Shown: positions 1 through 8,775, numbered from the stretch's first letter. The stretch: DNA of 64,000 bases from Corynebacterium hansenii (GCF_030408795.1 NZ_CP047211.1:124001-188000); one strand, 5' to 3'. Notes: a model not told the origin generated them from the letters alone. Made by a program: numbers and translations.

Positions 1-378
1 CTGTCCGGCGGCGAACTCGCCCGCGTGCACTGCGCCCGGGTGCTCATGCAGGACACTCCCGCGCTGCTTCTCGACGAACCCACCGCCGCCCTCGACCTCC
101 GCCACGCGGAGGCGATGCTGCGGCTCATCGCCGGGCGCGCCCGCGAGGGAGCCACCGTCGTCGTGGTCATGCACGACCTCGCGGCGGCCGCCGCCCACGC
201 CGACGACGTCATCGTCCTCGACCACGGGCGCGTCGTCGCCGCCGGGGCTCCTGCGGACACGCTGACCGCCGAACTCATCGGCCGGGTGTGGGGCCTCGAC
301 GTCGAAGTGCTCGCCGACTCCGGCGGCAACCCCGTCATCGTCCCCGTGCGGGGGAGGTGCGCCACGGCGGCGTCGTGA
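1..378 (+). CDS. hmuV: Haemin ABC transporter ATP-binding protein, 3' part (HmuV-like)
   Basis: The gene enters from outside the window; only the last ~125 residues are present. The reading frame opens with the ABC signature LSGGE, followed by Walker B (ALLLDEP), the D-loop (AALDL) and the H-loop histidine (VVMHDL), so this is the second half of an ABC ATPase. The next gene on the same strand, 74 bp on, is a haem oxygenase, which points to the haemin-uptake ATPase HmuV that powers a HmuTU importer at the cytoplasmic membrane. That substrate is inferred from the neighbour; the ATPase assignment is read directly. Walker A lies upstream of the window. Confidence 0.82.
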   Translation: MSGGELARVHCARVLMQDTPALLLDEPTAALDLRHAEAMLRLIAGRAREGATVVVVMHDLAAAAAHADDVIVLDHGRVVAAGAPADTLTAELIGRVWGLDVEVLADSGGNPVIVPVRGRCATAAS

Positions 379-452
379 AGCGAAAAGGCGAAAGCGAGAA
401 AACGAACATCACCAGCGACAACCACCAGCGACAACCACCAAGGAGGGGCGAC

Positions 453-1118
453 ATGCTCCGGACGACCACCGACCGACTGACCACCCGACTGCGGGAGGCC
501 ACCGCCGCCGCCCACGACGACGCCGAAAACTCCGGCTTCATGAGCTCCCTGCTCACCGGGGAGCTGCACGTCAGCGCCGCCGCGGACCTCGCCGAACAGC
601 TGTGGTTCATATACGGGGCGCTGGAAGCGGCCGTCCGCGACATCGACGGCACCCCCGAAGGCGCCGCGATCCGCGACGCCCGGCTGGAGCGCCACGAAGC
701 GCTCGAAGAGGACCTCGAATTCCTCGTCGGGCCGCGCTGGCGGGCGACGATCGAGGCGCTGCCGGCCACCGTCGCCTACGTCAACCGGTTGACCGAGCTC
801 GGCCGCGCCCGCAACGCGCCGGCGCTGGTCGCGCACCACTACGTGCGCTACCTCGGCGACCTGTCCGGCGGGCAGATCATCGCCCGCAGGCTCCGCGACC
901 ACTACGGCATCGACGGCGCCGGCGCGCGGTTCTACGACTTCGCCGACCTGGGCAAGATCAAGCCCTACCGCGACGATTACCGCCGTCGGCTCGATGGCCT
1001 CGACCTGCACGGCGACGTGAGGGACCGGGTCCTCGCGGAAGCCGTCCTGGCCTTCCGCATGAACACCGCGGTCTTCCGCGAACTCGGAGCGCGCCACCGG
1101 CCGACCATCGTGGGGTGA
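453..1118 (+). CDS. hmuO: Haem oxygenase (biliverdin-producing)
   Basis: Predicted protein of 221 aa, the usual length of corynebacterial HmuO. It degrades haem to biliverdin, CO and iron in the cytosol so that imported haemin can be used as an iron source. The N-terminal AAAHDDAE segment places a histidine at about residue 21 as proximal haem ligand, and YLGDLSGGQ at about 133-141 is the distal-helix signature of the family. The start is ATG 453 because AGGAGGGG lies 4-5 nt upstream; an in-frame extension exists but has no better signal. It follows the hmuV-like gene on the same strand, which suggests co-transcription. DtxR and haem-responsive control is typical of the family, but no such operator is visible in the short gap. 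Confidence 0.95.
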   Translation: MLRTTTDRLTTRLREATAAAHDDAENSGFMSSLLTGELHVSAAADLAEQLWFIYGALEAAVRDIDGTPEGAAIRDARLERHEALEEDLEFLVGPRWRATIEALPATVAYVNRLTELGRARNAPALVAHHYVRYLGDLSGGQIIARRLRDHYGIDGAGARFYDFADLGKIKPYRDDYRRRLDGLDLHGDVRDRVLAEAVLAFRMNTAVFRELGARHRPTIVG

Positions 1119-1162
1119 GATTGACGTGGGCTGAGATCGACGTCGGCTGAAATAGACGCGGG
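1115..1162. repeat. Three tandem 16-bp units
   Basis: Three imperfect 16-bp units (1115-1130, 1131-1146, 1147-1162), each close to CTGAGATCGACGTCGG. The first overlaps the hmuO stop codon. No function is apparent. Confidence 0.7.
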
Positions 1163-1193
1163 GTGCGCGCCAGTGCGTGGCATCCAATGCGCG

Positions 1194-1225
1194 AACCCCG
1201 CGCCGGAATGAACCGGCGCGGGGTT
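1194..1225. terminator. Hairpin between convergent hmuO and pmmB
   Basis: A perfect 13-bp stem, AACCCCGCGCCGG paired with CCGGCGCGGGGTT around a 6-nt loop. It sits between two convergent genes, so it probably ends transcription from both sides. The T-tract after the stem is short (TTT). Confidence 0.7.
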
Positions 1226-1247
1226 TCCGCGGTGTTGCCGCCGGGAA

Positions 1248-3092
1248 CTACATCCCCAGGACCTCCGACAATTCGTCGGCGATGGTGCGCAGCCGGGCCG
1301 CGGCCTCGTCGTGGGGCACGGGCGCGGTGGCCGGGTCGGAGCCATCTGCGGCGCCGACCGGCACGATCACCTCGAGGTAGCACTTCAGCTTCGGCTCGGT
1401 GCCGGACGGGCGCGCGATGACGCGGTCGTCGTCCTCGGTGAGCAGCATCAGCCCGTCGGTGGGCGGCAGGCCCTCCCAGCCGTCGGAAAGATCGTGGACG
1501 GCGGTGACCTTCGAACCGGCCAGCGTCGCCGGCGGGTTCGCGCGCAGCCGGGCCATGCCCTCCGCGATGAGCGAGGTGTCTTCCACCCGGAACGTCAGCG
1601 GCGCGGTCTTGTGCAGGCCGTGCGCGCGGGCGAGATCGTCGAGCAGATCGGCGGGGCCGCGGCCGGCGGCCTTGAGCGACGCGACCAGATCGGCCACGCG
1701 CACCGCTGCGGTGACGCCGTCCTTGTCGCGCACGCGGGTCGGGTCGGTGCAGTAGCCGATGGCCTCCTCGTAGCCGAACACCATGCCGGGCGTGCCGGCG
1801 ATCCACTTGAACCCGGTCAGCGTCGTCGCGTGGGCCAGGCCGTGGGCGGCGGCGATGCGCGCGTTGAGCCGGGACGACACGATCGAGTTCGCCAGGGCGG
1901 GCTTCGATCCGTCGGCGGCGTCGGCACCTGCTGCACCAGCGCCGGAGCCGTGCTCCGCCTCCACCTGCGCGGCGATCATCTCGCCCAGCAGGGCGCCGAT
2001 CTCGTCGCCGGACAGCTGCCGCCAGCCACCGTCGGCGGCGGCGTCGGGGATGGCCACCGAGCAGCGGTCGGCGTCGGGGTCGGCCGCGATGATCGCGTCG
2101 GCCCCGCGCTCGCGGGCGAGGGCGAACGCCAGATCCAGCGCGCCGTCCTCCTCGGGGTTGGGGAAGGCGACGGTCGGGAAATCCGGGTCCGGCGCGAACT
2201 GCTCCTCGACGACCGCGACATTCGCGAACCCGGCCTCGCGCAGCACGCGGGTGATGGTCTCGCCGCCGACTCCGTGCATGGGCGTGACGACGATGCTGAC
2301 CGCCGCACGAGCATCCGCCGGCGAGTTCGCCAGCGACGTGGCGCGGGCGACGTAGTCGTCGACGAGCGAGGAGCCGAGGTGCTCGACGCGGTCCTCGTCG
2401 CGCGGGACCTCGTCGGCCGGCGGGGCGGCGGCGATGTGCCCGGCGATGGCGGAATCGTGCGGCGCGATGATCTGCACGCCGCGGCGCTCGTCGCCCTCGA
2501 CCGCGCGTCCGCCCAGGTAGACCTTGTAGCCGTTGTCCCGCGGGGGATTGTGGCTGGCGGTGACCATGACGCCGGCGTCGGCGTCGAGATGGCGCACCGC
2601 GAAGGCGGTCAGGGGAGTGGGCAGCTGCGGCGGCAGAGCGAGGGCCCGGCCCCCGGCGGCGGCGATGACGGCCGCGGCGTCGCGGTGGAAGTCCGACGAG
2701 CCGTGGCGGGCGTCGCAGCCGACGACGACGGTGAAGTCCTCGCCGACGATGTCGCGCAGGTGGGCGCACAGGCCCGCCGTCGCGCGGATGACGGTGGCGC
2801 GGTTCATGCGGGATTCGCCGGCGCCGACTTCGCCGCGCAGGCCGGCGGTGCCGAAGGTCAGCGGGCCGGAGAAGCGTTCGGCCAGGTCGGCCGCCGCGGC
2901 GCCGGAATCGTCGGCGCCGGATTCGGCGCGCTCGATCAGCGTCGACAGTTCGTCCCGGGTGGCGTCGTCCGGGTCATGCTCCAGCCACTCGCGGGCGGCG
3001 GCGAGGACGGCGGGGTCCGTGGCCGTCTCGGCGGCAGCGGCAGCGGCAGTGGCGTCGGTCTCGGGGGCGTTGTTCGCGGTGGAGTCCGTCAT
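1248..3092 (-). CDS. pmmB: Phosphoglucomutase/phosphomannomutase family protein (PmmB type)
   Basis: Predicted 614 aa alpha-D-phosphohexomutase. The phosphoserine loop is TASHNP, the metal-binding loop is DPDADRC, and the C-terminal phosphate-binding RPSGTEPK is present, so all active-site loops appear intact. The N-terminus (about 1-60) is Ala/Asp-rich and probably disordered. Its start lies 6 bp after the deoC stop codon, in a deoA-deoC-pmmB run. No deoB is visible, so by inference this enzyme supplies the missing phosphopentomutase step, converting (deoxy)ribose-1-phosphate from DeoA to the 5-phosphate used by DeoC. The family can also act on mannose or glucose phosphates, so substrate assignment is context-based. 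Confidence 0.9.
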   Translation of the reverse strand: MTDSTANNAPETDATAAAAAAETATDPAVLAAAREWLEHDPDDATRDELSTLIERAESGADDSGAAAADLAERFSGPLTFGTAGLRGEVGAGESRMNRATVIRATAGLCAHLRDIVGEDFTVVVGCDARHGSSDFHRDAAAVIAAAGGRALALPPQLPTPLTAFAVRHLDADAGVMVTASHNPPRDNGYKVYLGGRAVEGDERRGVQIIAPHDSAIAGHIAAAPPADEVPRDEDRVEHLGSSLVDDYVARATSLANSPADARAAVSIVVTPMHGVGGETITRVLREAGFANVAVVEEQFAPDPDFPTVAFPNPEEDGALDLAFALARERGADAIIAADPDADRCSVAIPDAAADGGWRQLSGDEIGALLGEMIAAQVEAEHGSGAGAAGADAADGSKPALANSIVSSRLNARIAAAHGLAHATTLTGFKWIAGTPGMVFGYEEAIGYCTDPTRVRDKDGVTAAVRVADLVASLKAAGRGPADLLDDLARAHGLHKTAPLTFRVEDTSLIAEGMARLRANPPATLAGSKVTAVHDLSDGWEGLPPTDGLMLLTEDDDRVIARPSGTEPKLKCYLEVIVPVGAADGSDPATAPVPHDEAAARLRTIADELSEVLGM

Positions 3093-3097
3093 CGCGC

Positions 3098-3748
3098 CTA
3101 CTCCAGACCCTCGAGCACGGCGCTGGAGCTGGACAGGCCCAACCGGGAGGCGCCGGCGGCGATCATCTCCTCGGCGGCCGCGGCGTCGCGGATGCCGCCC
3201 GAGGCCTTCACGCCCAGGCGATCGCCGACGGTGTCGCGCATGATCTTCACGGCGTGCGCCGAGGCGCCGCCGGCCGGGTGGAAACCGGTGGAGGTCTTCA
3301 CGAAGTCCGCGCCCGCGGCCTCGGAAGCGCGGCACGCGGCGACGATCGCGTCGTCGTCGAGGACGGCCGACTCGATGATCACCTTCAGCAGCGCGTTCGG
3401 GATCGCCTCGCGCACCGCGCGGATGTCCGCCTCGACGGCGTCCCAGTCGCCGGTCGCGGCCTTGGACAGGTTGATGACCATGTCCACCTCGTCCGCGCCG
3501 TCCTCCACCGCGCGGGCGGCTTCGGCGGCCTTGATCTCGGGCTTGTGGGCGCCCGACGGGAAACCGACGACCGTCGCCACCGCGACGCCCTCCGGGGTGG
3601 ACACGGGCAGCTGGTTCGGGGAGACGCAGACGGAGAAGCAGCCGAGCTCGGCGGCCTCGTCGACGAGGGCCTTGACCTGGTCGGGGGTGGCCTCGGGCTT
3701 GAGCAGGGTGTGGTCGATCATGCGGGCGACGTCGGAGCGGGAAGTCAT
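3098..3748 (-). CDS. deoC: Deoxyribose-phosphate aldolase
   Basis: Predicted 216 aa class I aldolase that splits 2-deoxyribose-5-phosphate into acetaldehyde and glyceraldehyde-3-phosphate. The [13 protein letters not shown]-terminus, the Schiff-base lysine in [10 protein letters not shown] and the second active-site lysine in VKASGGIRD are all present. Length is normal for a bacterial DeoC. It lies between deoA and pmmB on the same strand, 60 bp after deoA and 5 bp before pmmB, so the three are probably one deoxynucleoside catabolic operon. AAAGGACTT upstream of the ATG is an acceptable ribosome-binding site. Confidence 0.96.
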   Translation of the reverse strand: MTSRSDVARMIDHTLLKPEATPDQVKALVDEAAELGCFSVCVSPNQLPVSTPEGVAVATVVGFPSGAHKPEIKAAEAARAVEDGADEVDMVINLSKAATGDWDAVEADIRAVREAIPNALLKVIIESAVLDDDAIVAACRASEAAGADFVKTSTGFHPAGGASAHAVKIMRDTVGDRLGVKASGGIRDAAAAEEMIAAGASRLGLSSSSAVLEGLE

Positions 3749-3808
3749 GGAAAAGTCCTTTCGGGTGCGCGCGGCCGGGCCGCGCGAGTCTGGTGGTGCG
3801 TTGGTTTC

Positions 3809-5095
3809 TCAGGAAATCCGGTCGATGATGACCTTCCGCTCGGGCGCGGTCCCGCCGGCCTCGACGGCCACGCCCGGCAGGGCGGACTCGAGGGCGCGGT
3901 CGAAGCGCTCCTCGTCGTCGGTGTGCAGGGTGAACAGCTTCTGGCCCTTGGTCACGGTCTCGCCGAGGTCGACGTGCAGCTCGATGCCGGCGCCGGCCTG
4001 CACCGGATCCTCCTTGCGGGCGCGGCCGGCGCCCAGGCGCCACGAGCCGACGCCGAGCGCCAGCGCATCCAGGCGGGTGACCACGCCATCGTTGTCGGCC
4101 ACCACGTCGTGCGTGTGGCGGGCCGTCGGCAGCGGCGCCTCCGGGTCGCCGCCCTGGGCGCGGATCATGGCGTTCCAGGTGTCCATCGCGCGACCGTCGG
4201 CAAGCGCCTTTTCCACGTCCGCATCCGGCTGGCCCGCGGCCGTCAGCATCTCCCGGGCCAGCGCCAGCGTCAGCTCGACCAGGTCATCCGGGCCGCCGCC
4301 GGCGAGGACCTCGACGGACTCGCGGACCTCCAGCGCATTGCCGATGCACCGGCCCAGCGGCACCGACATGTCGGTGAGCAGCGCCACGGTGTCGACGCCG
4401 GCGTCCTTGCCCAGGTCCACCATCGTGCGGGCCAGGTCGCGGGCCATGCCCTCGTCCTTCATGAACGCGCCCGACCCCACCTTGACGTCGAGCACCAGCG
4501 AGTCGGTGCCCTCGGCGATCTTCTTGCTCATGATCGAGCTGGCGATCAGCGGGATGCAGTCCACCGTCGACGTGATGTCGCGCAGCGCGTAGAGCTTCTT
4601 GTCCGCCGGCGCCAGGCCCGACCCCGCGGCGCAGATGACGCAGCCGGGGTCGCGCAGGATGTTCATCAGTTCGTCGTTGGTCAGGTCCGCGCGCCAGCCG
4701 GGGATGGCCTCCAGCTTGTCCAGGGTGCCGCCGGTGTGGCCCAGGCCGCGGCCGGACAGCTGCGGCACGGCGACGCCGTAGCTGGCCACCAGCGGCGCCA
4801 GCGGCAGCGTGATCTTGTCTCCGACGCCGCCGGTCGAGTGCTTGTCCGCGGTGGGCTTGCCCAGCGACGAGAAGTCCATGGTCTCGCCGGAGCGGATCAT
4901 GGCGTTCGTCCAGCGGGCGATCTCCGCGCGCTCCATGCCGTTGATGAAGATCGCCATGGCCAGCGCCGCCATCTGCTCGTCGGCGACGACGCCGCGGGTG
5001 TAGGCGTCGACGACCCAGTCGATCTGGTCATCCGGCAGCACACCCCCGTCGCGCTTGACCTTGATCACGTCTACCACGTCGAACTTTTCCGCCAT
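3809..5095 (-). CDS. deoA: Thymidine phosphorylase
   Basis: Predicted 428 aa pyrimidine-nucleoside phosphorylase that releases base and (deoxy)ribose-1-phosphate. Family hallmarks include KRDGG near the N-terminus, the glycine-rich phosphate site around KHSTGGVGD, the SGRGLGHTGGTLDKLEAI block and VKVGSGAFM. The start at 5095 (MAEKFDVVDVI) is chosen because homology begins there and GAGGAGCGAAG precedes it; the frame stays open upstream without similarity. It is first in the deoA-deoC-pmmB run and diverges from cdd. A well-formed promoter with a putative DeoR half-site in its spacer lies about 120 bp upstream. Confidence 0.96.
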   Translation of the reverse strand: MAEKFDVVDVIKVKRDGGVLPDDQIDWVVDAYTRGVVADEQMAALAMAIFINGMERAEIARWTNAMIRSGETMDFSSLGKPTADKHSTGGVGDKITLPLAPLVASYGVAVPQLSGRGLGHTGGTLDKLEAIPGWRADLTNDELMNILRDPGCVICAAGSGLAPADKKLYALRDITSTVDCIPLIASSIMSKKIAEGTDSLVLDVKVGSGAFMKDEGMARDLARTMVDLGKDAGVDTVALLTDMSVPLGRCIGNALEVRESVEVLAGGGPDDLVELTLALAREMLTAAGQPDADVEKALADGRAMDTWNAMIRAQGGDPEAPLPTARHTHDVVADNDGVVTRLDALALGVGSWRLGAGRARKEDPVQAGAGIELHVDLGETVTKGQKLFTLHTDDEERFDRALESALPGVAVEAGGTAPERKVIIDRIS

Positions 5096-5215
5096 CGTCT
5101 TCGCTCCTCCGAAGCTCGCCCGGGCGTTCGCGGCGTGGTCGGCGGCCGGATCGTGGCGGTCGCGCACCGTTCGCGGGTGCCCGGAATTTTGGTCTTGTGG
5201 ACTTGTTCGGGTTCG

Positions 5216-5244
5216 ATTATCGTGAGCGTTAGAACAAATGTCAA
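5216..5244 (-). promoter_or_regulatory. Promoter of deoA-deoC-pmmB
   Basis: Read on the minus strand, TTGACA (5239-5244) and GATAAT (5216-5221) are separated by exactly 17 bp, a near-consensus housekeeping promoter. The predicted start is near 5209, leaving a leader of roughly 115 nt. The half-site TTAGAAC (5229-5235) lies inside the spacer. Confidence 0.75.
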
Positions 5245-5268
5245 TAGGGCGTTTTCCAATGGTTCTAA
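5229..5268. promoter_or_regulatory. Inverted half-sites, putative DeoR/SorC-type operator
   Basis: TTAGAAC (5229-5235) and its exact inverse GTTCTAA (5262-5268) are centred 33 bp apart, about three helical turns. They lie between the divergent deoA and cdd promoters. The same AGAACA core appears as a compact palindrome in front of the SorC-family regulator gene at 9986-9999. Confidence 0.6.
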
Positions 5269-5378
5269 AGTGGTGCGGGTCACGTAAAGTGGTCGGTGCC
5301 GGGCCCGGACGGCCGGCACGCACCGAATGGCGAGCGTCCGAACGCCGCAAGGCTTCCCCCGAAAGGATCGAGGCAGTC

Positions 5379-5840
5379 ATGTCCATCACCGACGCCGAAC
5401 TGCTGGAACGCGCCCACGCCGCCACCGCCAACTCCTACGTCGCCTACTCCGGGTTCCCGGTGGGGGCGGCGCTTTTGCTTGACGACGGCACCGTGGTGAC
5501 CGGATGCAACGTGGAAAACGCCTCCTACGGGCTGACCAACTGCGGAGAACGCACCGCCGTGTTCCGCATGGTCGCCGAGCACGGCCCGTCCAACCACATC
5601 GTCGCCTGCGCCATCGTCGGCCGCGACGCCGCACCGTGCCACCCCTGCGGCGCCTGCCGGCAGGTGCTCAACGAGTTCGGCTGCGAACGCGTCATCGTCG
5701 AAGGCCCCCGACCCGGGGGCGTGGCACCCAAGGGCGGGGCGGACGGCGGCGACGCGGGCGTCGTCAAGCTCGGCGAACCCATCTCCATCGACTTCGCCGA
5801 CATCCTCCCGTACGCGTTCGGGCCCGACGACCTGAAGTGA
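5379..5840 (+). CDS. cdd: Cytidine deaminase
   Basis: Predicted 153 aa tetrameric-type enzyme that deaminates (deoxy)cytidine to (deoxy)uridine. Zinc ligands are C55 in NCGERTA, with catalytic E57, and C90 and C93 in PCGACRQ; GCNVENASYG is the substrate-binding block. It is longer than minimal Cdd (~130 aa) because of a Gly/Pro-rich insert around residues 107-125 before the conserved PYAFGPDDL tail. Start ATG 5379 follows GAAAGGATCGAGG. It precedes nupC by 78 bp on the same strand and feeds uridine/deoxyuridine to the divergent phosphorylase operon. Confidence 0.96.
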   Translation: MSITDAELLERAHAATANSYVAYSGFPVGAALLLDDGTVVTGCNVENASYGLTNCGERTAVFRMVAEHGPSNHIVACAIVGRDAAPCHPCGACRQVLNEFGCERVIVEGPRPGGVAPKGGADGGDAGVVKLGEPISIDFADILPYAFGPDDLK

Positions 5841-5918
5841 CGCCCGCCGGGCCCCCGCGCCGGCGCGACCCGGGACGACAACTCAAGACCAGAGAAAATT
5901 GAAAGAACGGACGAGAAA

Positions 5919-7133
5919 ATGGAACGGCTACAGGGCCTTCTCGGCATCCTCCTGATTTTCGGCGTCGCCATCGCGATCTCGAAGAACCGCAGAGCCATCA
6001 ACTGGCGCACCCTCGGCGTCGGCCTCGCGCTGCAGATCATCTTCGCGCTCGTGGTGCTCAAGTGGCAGCCGGGCTTCCAGGCGCTCAAGAGCACCGCCCA
6101 CTTCATCGAGAAACTCATCGACTTCACCGGCAAGGGCACGGCCTTCGTCTTCGGCGACCTGTTCGGCGACAAGACCGGGTTCGTATTCGCCCTCAACGTG
6201 CTGCCCGTGATCATCTTCCTCGGCGCGATCCTCGGCGCCCTGTACTACCTGCGGGTCGTGCAGTACTTCGTCGACTTCGTCGGCACGGGGCTGAAGTTCA
6301 TCCTCGGCACGTCGAAAGTCGAATCCGTGTGGGCGGCGACCGTCATCTTCCTCGGCCAGTCCGAGGCACCGCTGGTGATCAAGCCCTACCTGCCCAAGCT
6401 GACCAAATCGGAGCTGTTCACCTGCATGACCGGCGGATTCGCGTCCGTCGCCGGCTCCACCCTGATCGGCTACTCCCTGCTCGGCGCGCCGCTGGAGTAC
6501 CTGCTTGCCGCGTCGATCATGAACGCCCCCGGCTCCCTGATGGTGGCCAAGGCCTTCTGGCCCGAGACCGAGGAATCCAACCTCGACGCCTCCGTCCGCG
6601 ACGTCCGCGACACCGAGTCGAAGAACGTCATCGACGCACTCGGCGCCGGCGCCATGAACGGCGGCCGCATCGCCGTCATCGTCGGCTGCCTGCTCATCGC
6701 GTTCATCGCGACCATCGCCATGCTGTCCGCGATCCTCGGCGGCATCGGCGGCTGGTTCGGCCAGGAGAACTGGTCCCTCGAGGGGCTGTTCGGCGCCATC
6801 TTCGCGCCGGTGGCGTGGCTGATCGGCGTGCCGTGGGACGACGCCGGGCTCGTGGGTAACTTCATCGGACAGAAGACGATCCTCAACGAGTTCGTCGGCT
6901 ACACCTCGTTCGGCGAGCACGTCAAGGAGCTGACGCCGAAGTCGGTGATGATCGCGACGTTCGCCCTGGCCGGTTTCGCGAACCTGTCGTCCATCGCCAT
7001 CCAGATCGGCTCCATCGGTGCGCTGGTGCCGGAGCGGCGAGGTGAAGTGGCGAAGAACGGTCCGCTGGCCCTGTTCGCCGGCCTGTGCGTCAACCTGCTG
7101 AACGCGGCGATCGTGGGTGTGATCGCCCTCTAG
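5919..7133 (+). CDS. nupC: Concentrative nucleoside transporter (NupC/CNT family)
   Basis: Predicted 404 aa integral membrane protein with many hydrophobic helices, imports nucleosides with H+ or Na+. Family blocks are visible: GQSEAPLVIKPYL, LTKSELF, the GGFASVAGS core helix, SIMNAPGSLMVAK and the late NEFVGY motif. Length matches CNT proteins (~400 aa). It follows cdd on the same strand, giving uptake plus deamination, with the divergent deo genes completing breakdown. The start ATG is preceded only by a weak purine run (GAAAGAACGGACGAG), so translation may be modest. Confidence 0.94.
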   Translation: MERLQGLLGILLIFGVAIAISKNRRAINWRTLGVGLALQIIFALVVLKWQPGFQALKSTAHFIEKLIDFTGKGTAFVFGDLFGDKTGFVFALNVLPVIIFLGAILGALYYLRVVQYFVDFVGTGLKFILGTSKVESVWAATVIFLGQSEAPLVIKPYLPKLTKSELFTCMTGGFASVAGSTLIGYSLLGAPLEYLLAASIMNAPGSLMVAKAFWPETEESNLDASVRDVRDTESKNVIDALGAGAMNGGRIAVIVGCLLIAFIATIAMLSAILGGIGGWFGQENWSLEGLFGAIFAPVAWLIGVPWDDAGLVGNFIGQKTILNEFVGYTSFGEHVKELTPKSVMIATFALAGFANLSSIAIQIGSIGALVPERRGEVAKNGPLALFAGLCVNLLNAAIVGVIAL

Positions 7134-7171
7134 CCGCGCTCCAGCCGCCGCGGCGGCGCCACTATCGGCCA

Positions 7172-7236
7172 GATGCGCCAGTTCCATGCAGATGCGCCCG
7201 TTGCAACGGGTGTATCTGCACGGAGCTGGCGTATCT
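7172..7236. repeat. Palindromic (REP-like) element, copy A
   Basis: A long imperfect hairpin. The core CCCGTTGCAACGGG is flanked by pairing arms TGCAGAT/ATCTGCA and then CGCCAG/CTGGCG. Two close relatives lie at 8634-8700 and 8776-8846, on the other side of the intervening AbiEi/DUF559 gene. Confidence 0.75.
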
Positions 7237-7243
7237 TCGTTGA

Positions 7244-7351
7244 GGCCGCGCCGAATTCGCGTCAGACCTTGTCGCGTCGCCGCCGGCCCGGCCGAAGCTG
7301 CGTTGGGGCCGCGCCGAATTCGCGTCAGACCTTGTCGCGTCGCCGCCGGCC
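7244..7351. repeat. 45-bp perfect direct repeat
   Basis: Positions 7244-7288 and 7307-7351 are identical over 45 bp (starting GGCCGCGCCGAATTCGCG), with an 18-bp spacer that gives a 63-bp period. They lie between nupC and the end of the next minus-strand gene. No protein-coding sense is apparent. Confidence 0.8.
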
Positions 7352-7404
7352 GCCGCCGGCCCCGCGTCTCCGCCGCCCGTCCCGCCGCATCTGCGTTGGG
7401 GCGT

Positions 7405-8397
7405 CTACTTCTGGCCCGGGCCCCGATTCTTCGCCCAACTCATGTCGGCCATCGCCCAGCTGCCCCGGAACTCCCGACCCTTGCCCTTGCGCCGCGCCGC
7501 CACCGTGGCGAGATCATGCACGCACCGGCCGGAGAACACGTCGGCCCACTTGAGGTGGATCACCTGCAGCCCCAGGTTGGTCAACGCGTCGTGCGCCCGG
7601 AGCTGCCCCCGCGCCACCTCGACGGGATCCCCGTGCTTGCCGGACGTCTTCTCGTCGCCGTCGAATTCGATGACCAGGCCCAACTCCGGGAAGAAGAAGT
7701 CGACGGTCCTGATCCGCACGCCGTCGGCGTCGAAGATGTCCACCTGCTGCAGCGGTGCCGGCAGTCCCGCCCGCCGCAGGCACCACGCCGTCAACGTCTC
7801 GCCGGGACTTTGGCTCCCATCGCCGGCGTGCTCGACCACCTCCACTGCCGCCGCCCGTCCCTTGCGGTTCCTCGCCGCCGCCGCTTCCGCCCGCAGTTCC
7901 TCACCGGTGCACCGCCCATGCCACAGCGCGGATTCGGCGACCACCAAACCGCTGCGCACCCCGTGCACGAGCGCCGATTCGATGGCGGTGCGGGCGGGCG
8001 TCGTCACGCGGATCCCGAATCTCTCCTCGTACGCAACCCTGGCCCTGAGCCCGCGGCGCTGCACGCCCCCGCGCGTGGATGAGCCGCGCATGTAGGGGAC
8101 GAGCACCTCGATGCGCATCGTCGGCGGGAACACGTACGACAGTCCGAGCAGCGCGGCGGCACCCGGCCCGGTGACCAGCGCGTTCGCTTGCGTGAGGCCC
8201 ACCGCCGCGGCTTTGAGGCGGAACATCTCCGCCCGGCTGCGCGCGCCCTTCGGCGCGTACACCCCGCGGGCGATGCGCTCGACCTCGCCGGCGCGGACGA
8301 GTTTCTGCATCGTACGGTCGGCGCCCGGCCCCTGTTGCTTCGCGACGATCAGCCCCGACGGATGATGCACCACCGCCATTTCGGCGATCATTCCCAT
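7405..8397 (-). CDS. AbiEi-like antitoxin-domain protein with C-terminal DUF559 nuclease-like domain
   Basis: Predicted 330 aa. Residues ~1-60 resemble the winged-helix N-terminus of type IV AbiEi antitoxins (LVRAGEVERIARGVYAPKG); residues ~65-190 are the usual middle part of such proteins. Residues ~215-300 look like a DUF559/Vsr-type PD-(D/E)XK fold (VDFFFPELGLVIEFDGDEK ... VIHLKWADVF). No AbiEii-type nucleotidyltransferase toxin gene is adjacent, so it is a solitary protein of unknown role. Start ATG 8397 follows a GGGGG ribosome-binding site; the frame is open upstream into repeats. Palindromic repeats on both sides suggest an inserted or mobilised cassette. The domain reading is by recognition and moderately sure. 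Confidence 0.75.
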   Translation of the reverse strand: MGMIAEMAVVHHPSGLIVAKQQGPGADRTMQKLVRAGEVERIARGVYAPKGARSRAEMFRLKAAAVGLTQANALVTGPGAAALLGLSYVFPPTMRIEVLVPYMRGSSTRGGVQRRGLRARVAYEERFGIRVTTPARTAIESALVHGVRSGLVVAESALWHGRCTGEELRAEAAAARNRKGRAAAVEVVEHAGDGSQSPGETLTAWCLRRAGLPAPLQQVDIFDADGVRIRTVDFFFPELGLVIEFDGDEKTSGKHGDPVEVARGQLRAHDALTNLGLQVIHLKWADVFSGRCVHDLATVAARRKGKGREFRGSWAMADMSWAKNRGPGQK

Positions 8398-8633
8398 GTT
8401 TTTCCCCCGCTTTCGCTTGCTTGCCGACGTTTCCCCGCCCCGCCGCTCGAATCCGGATCGTCGGGTTCGAGGGTTGAGGTTGCGCCTTGAACCCGAACGG
8501 CGTGTAACGCGTCGTGGCCGTGAGCGGCCCCGTTGTGTTGGACGCGGTCCGGGGCGAGACGGTTCCATCCGATTTCGGGGCACCCCCGGCGGAGGGGGCC
8601 GGGGAGGAGCCAGCCTGAGCAACGCCCCGACCC

Positions 8634-8700
8634 CAGATGCGCCCGTTACATGCAGATACGCCCGTTGCAACGGGCGCATTTGCCTGGACCTGGCGCATTT
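8634..8700. repeat. Palindromic (REP-like) element, copy B
   Basis: Contains ATGCGCCCGTTACATGCAG followed by the perfect palindrome CGCCCGTTGCAACGGGCG and then CTGGACCTGGCGCAT. It is nearly identical to copy C at 8776-8846 over about 67 bp. Confidence 0.8.
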
Positions 8701-8775
8701 GGGGAAGGGGTGGGTGGAGCTGCGGGAGATTGGCCGTGTGGGTGGTGCGGTGTGGCCGGAGCGACGCGCCCCATC

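Noticed and set aside
958..5287. Very long open frames of 600-1,090 codons opposite or beside pmmB, deoC and deoA
   Set aside because: They encode Arg/Gly/Ala-rich, unstructured sequence and arise because high third-position GC removes stop codons; the real genes in these intervals have clear homology.
5285..5290. TAAAGT as the cdd -10 box
   Set aside because: An equally good TAAAGT lies at 5266-5271 and neither has a convincing -35, so I did not list a cdd promoter.
7186..8082. Open frame running through the repeats and opposite the AbiEi/DUF559 gene
   Set aside because: It crosses the 45-bp repeat and reads low-complexity protein; the minus-strand frame has recognisable domains and a ribosome-binding site.
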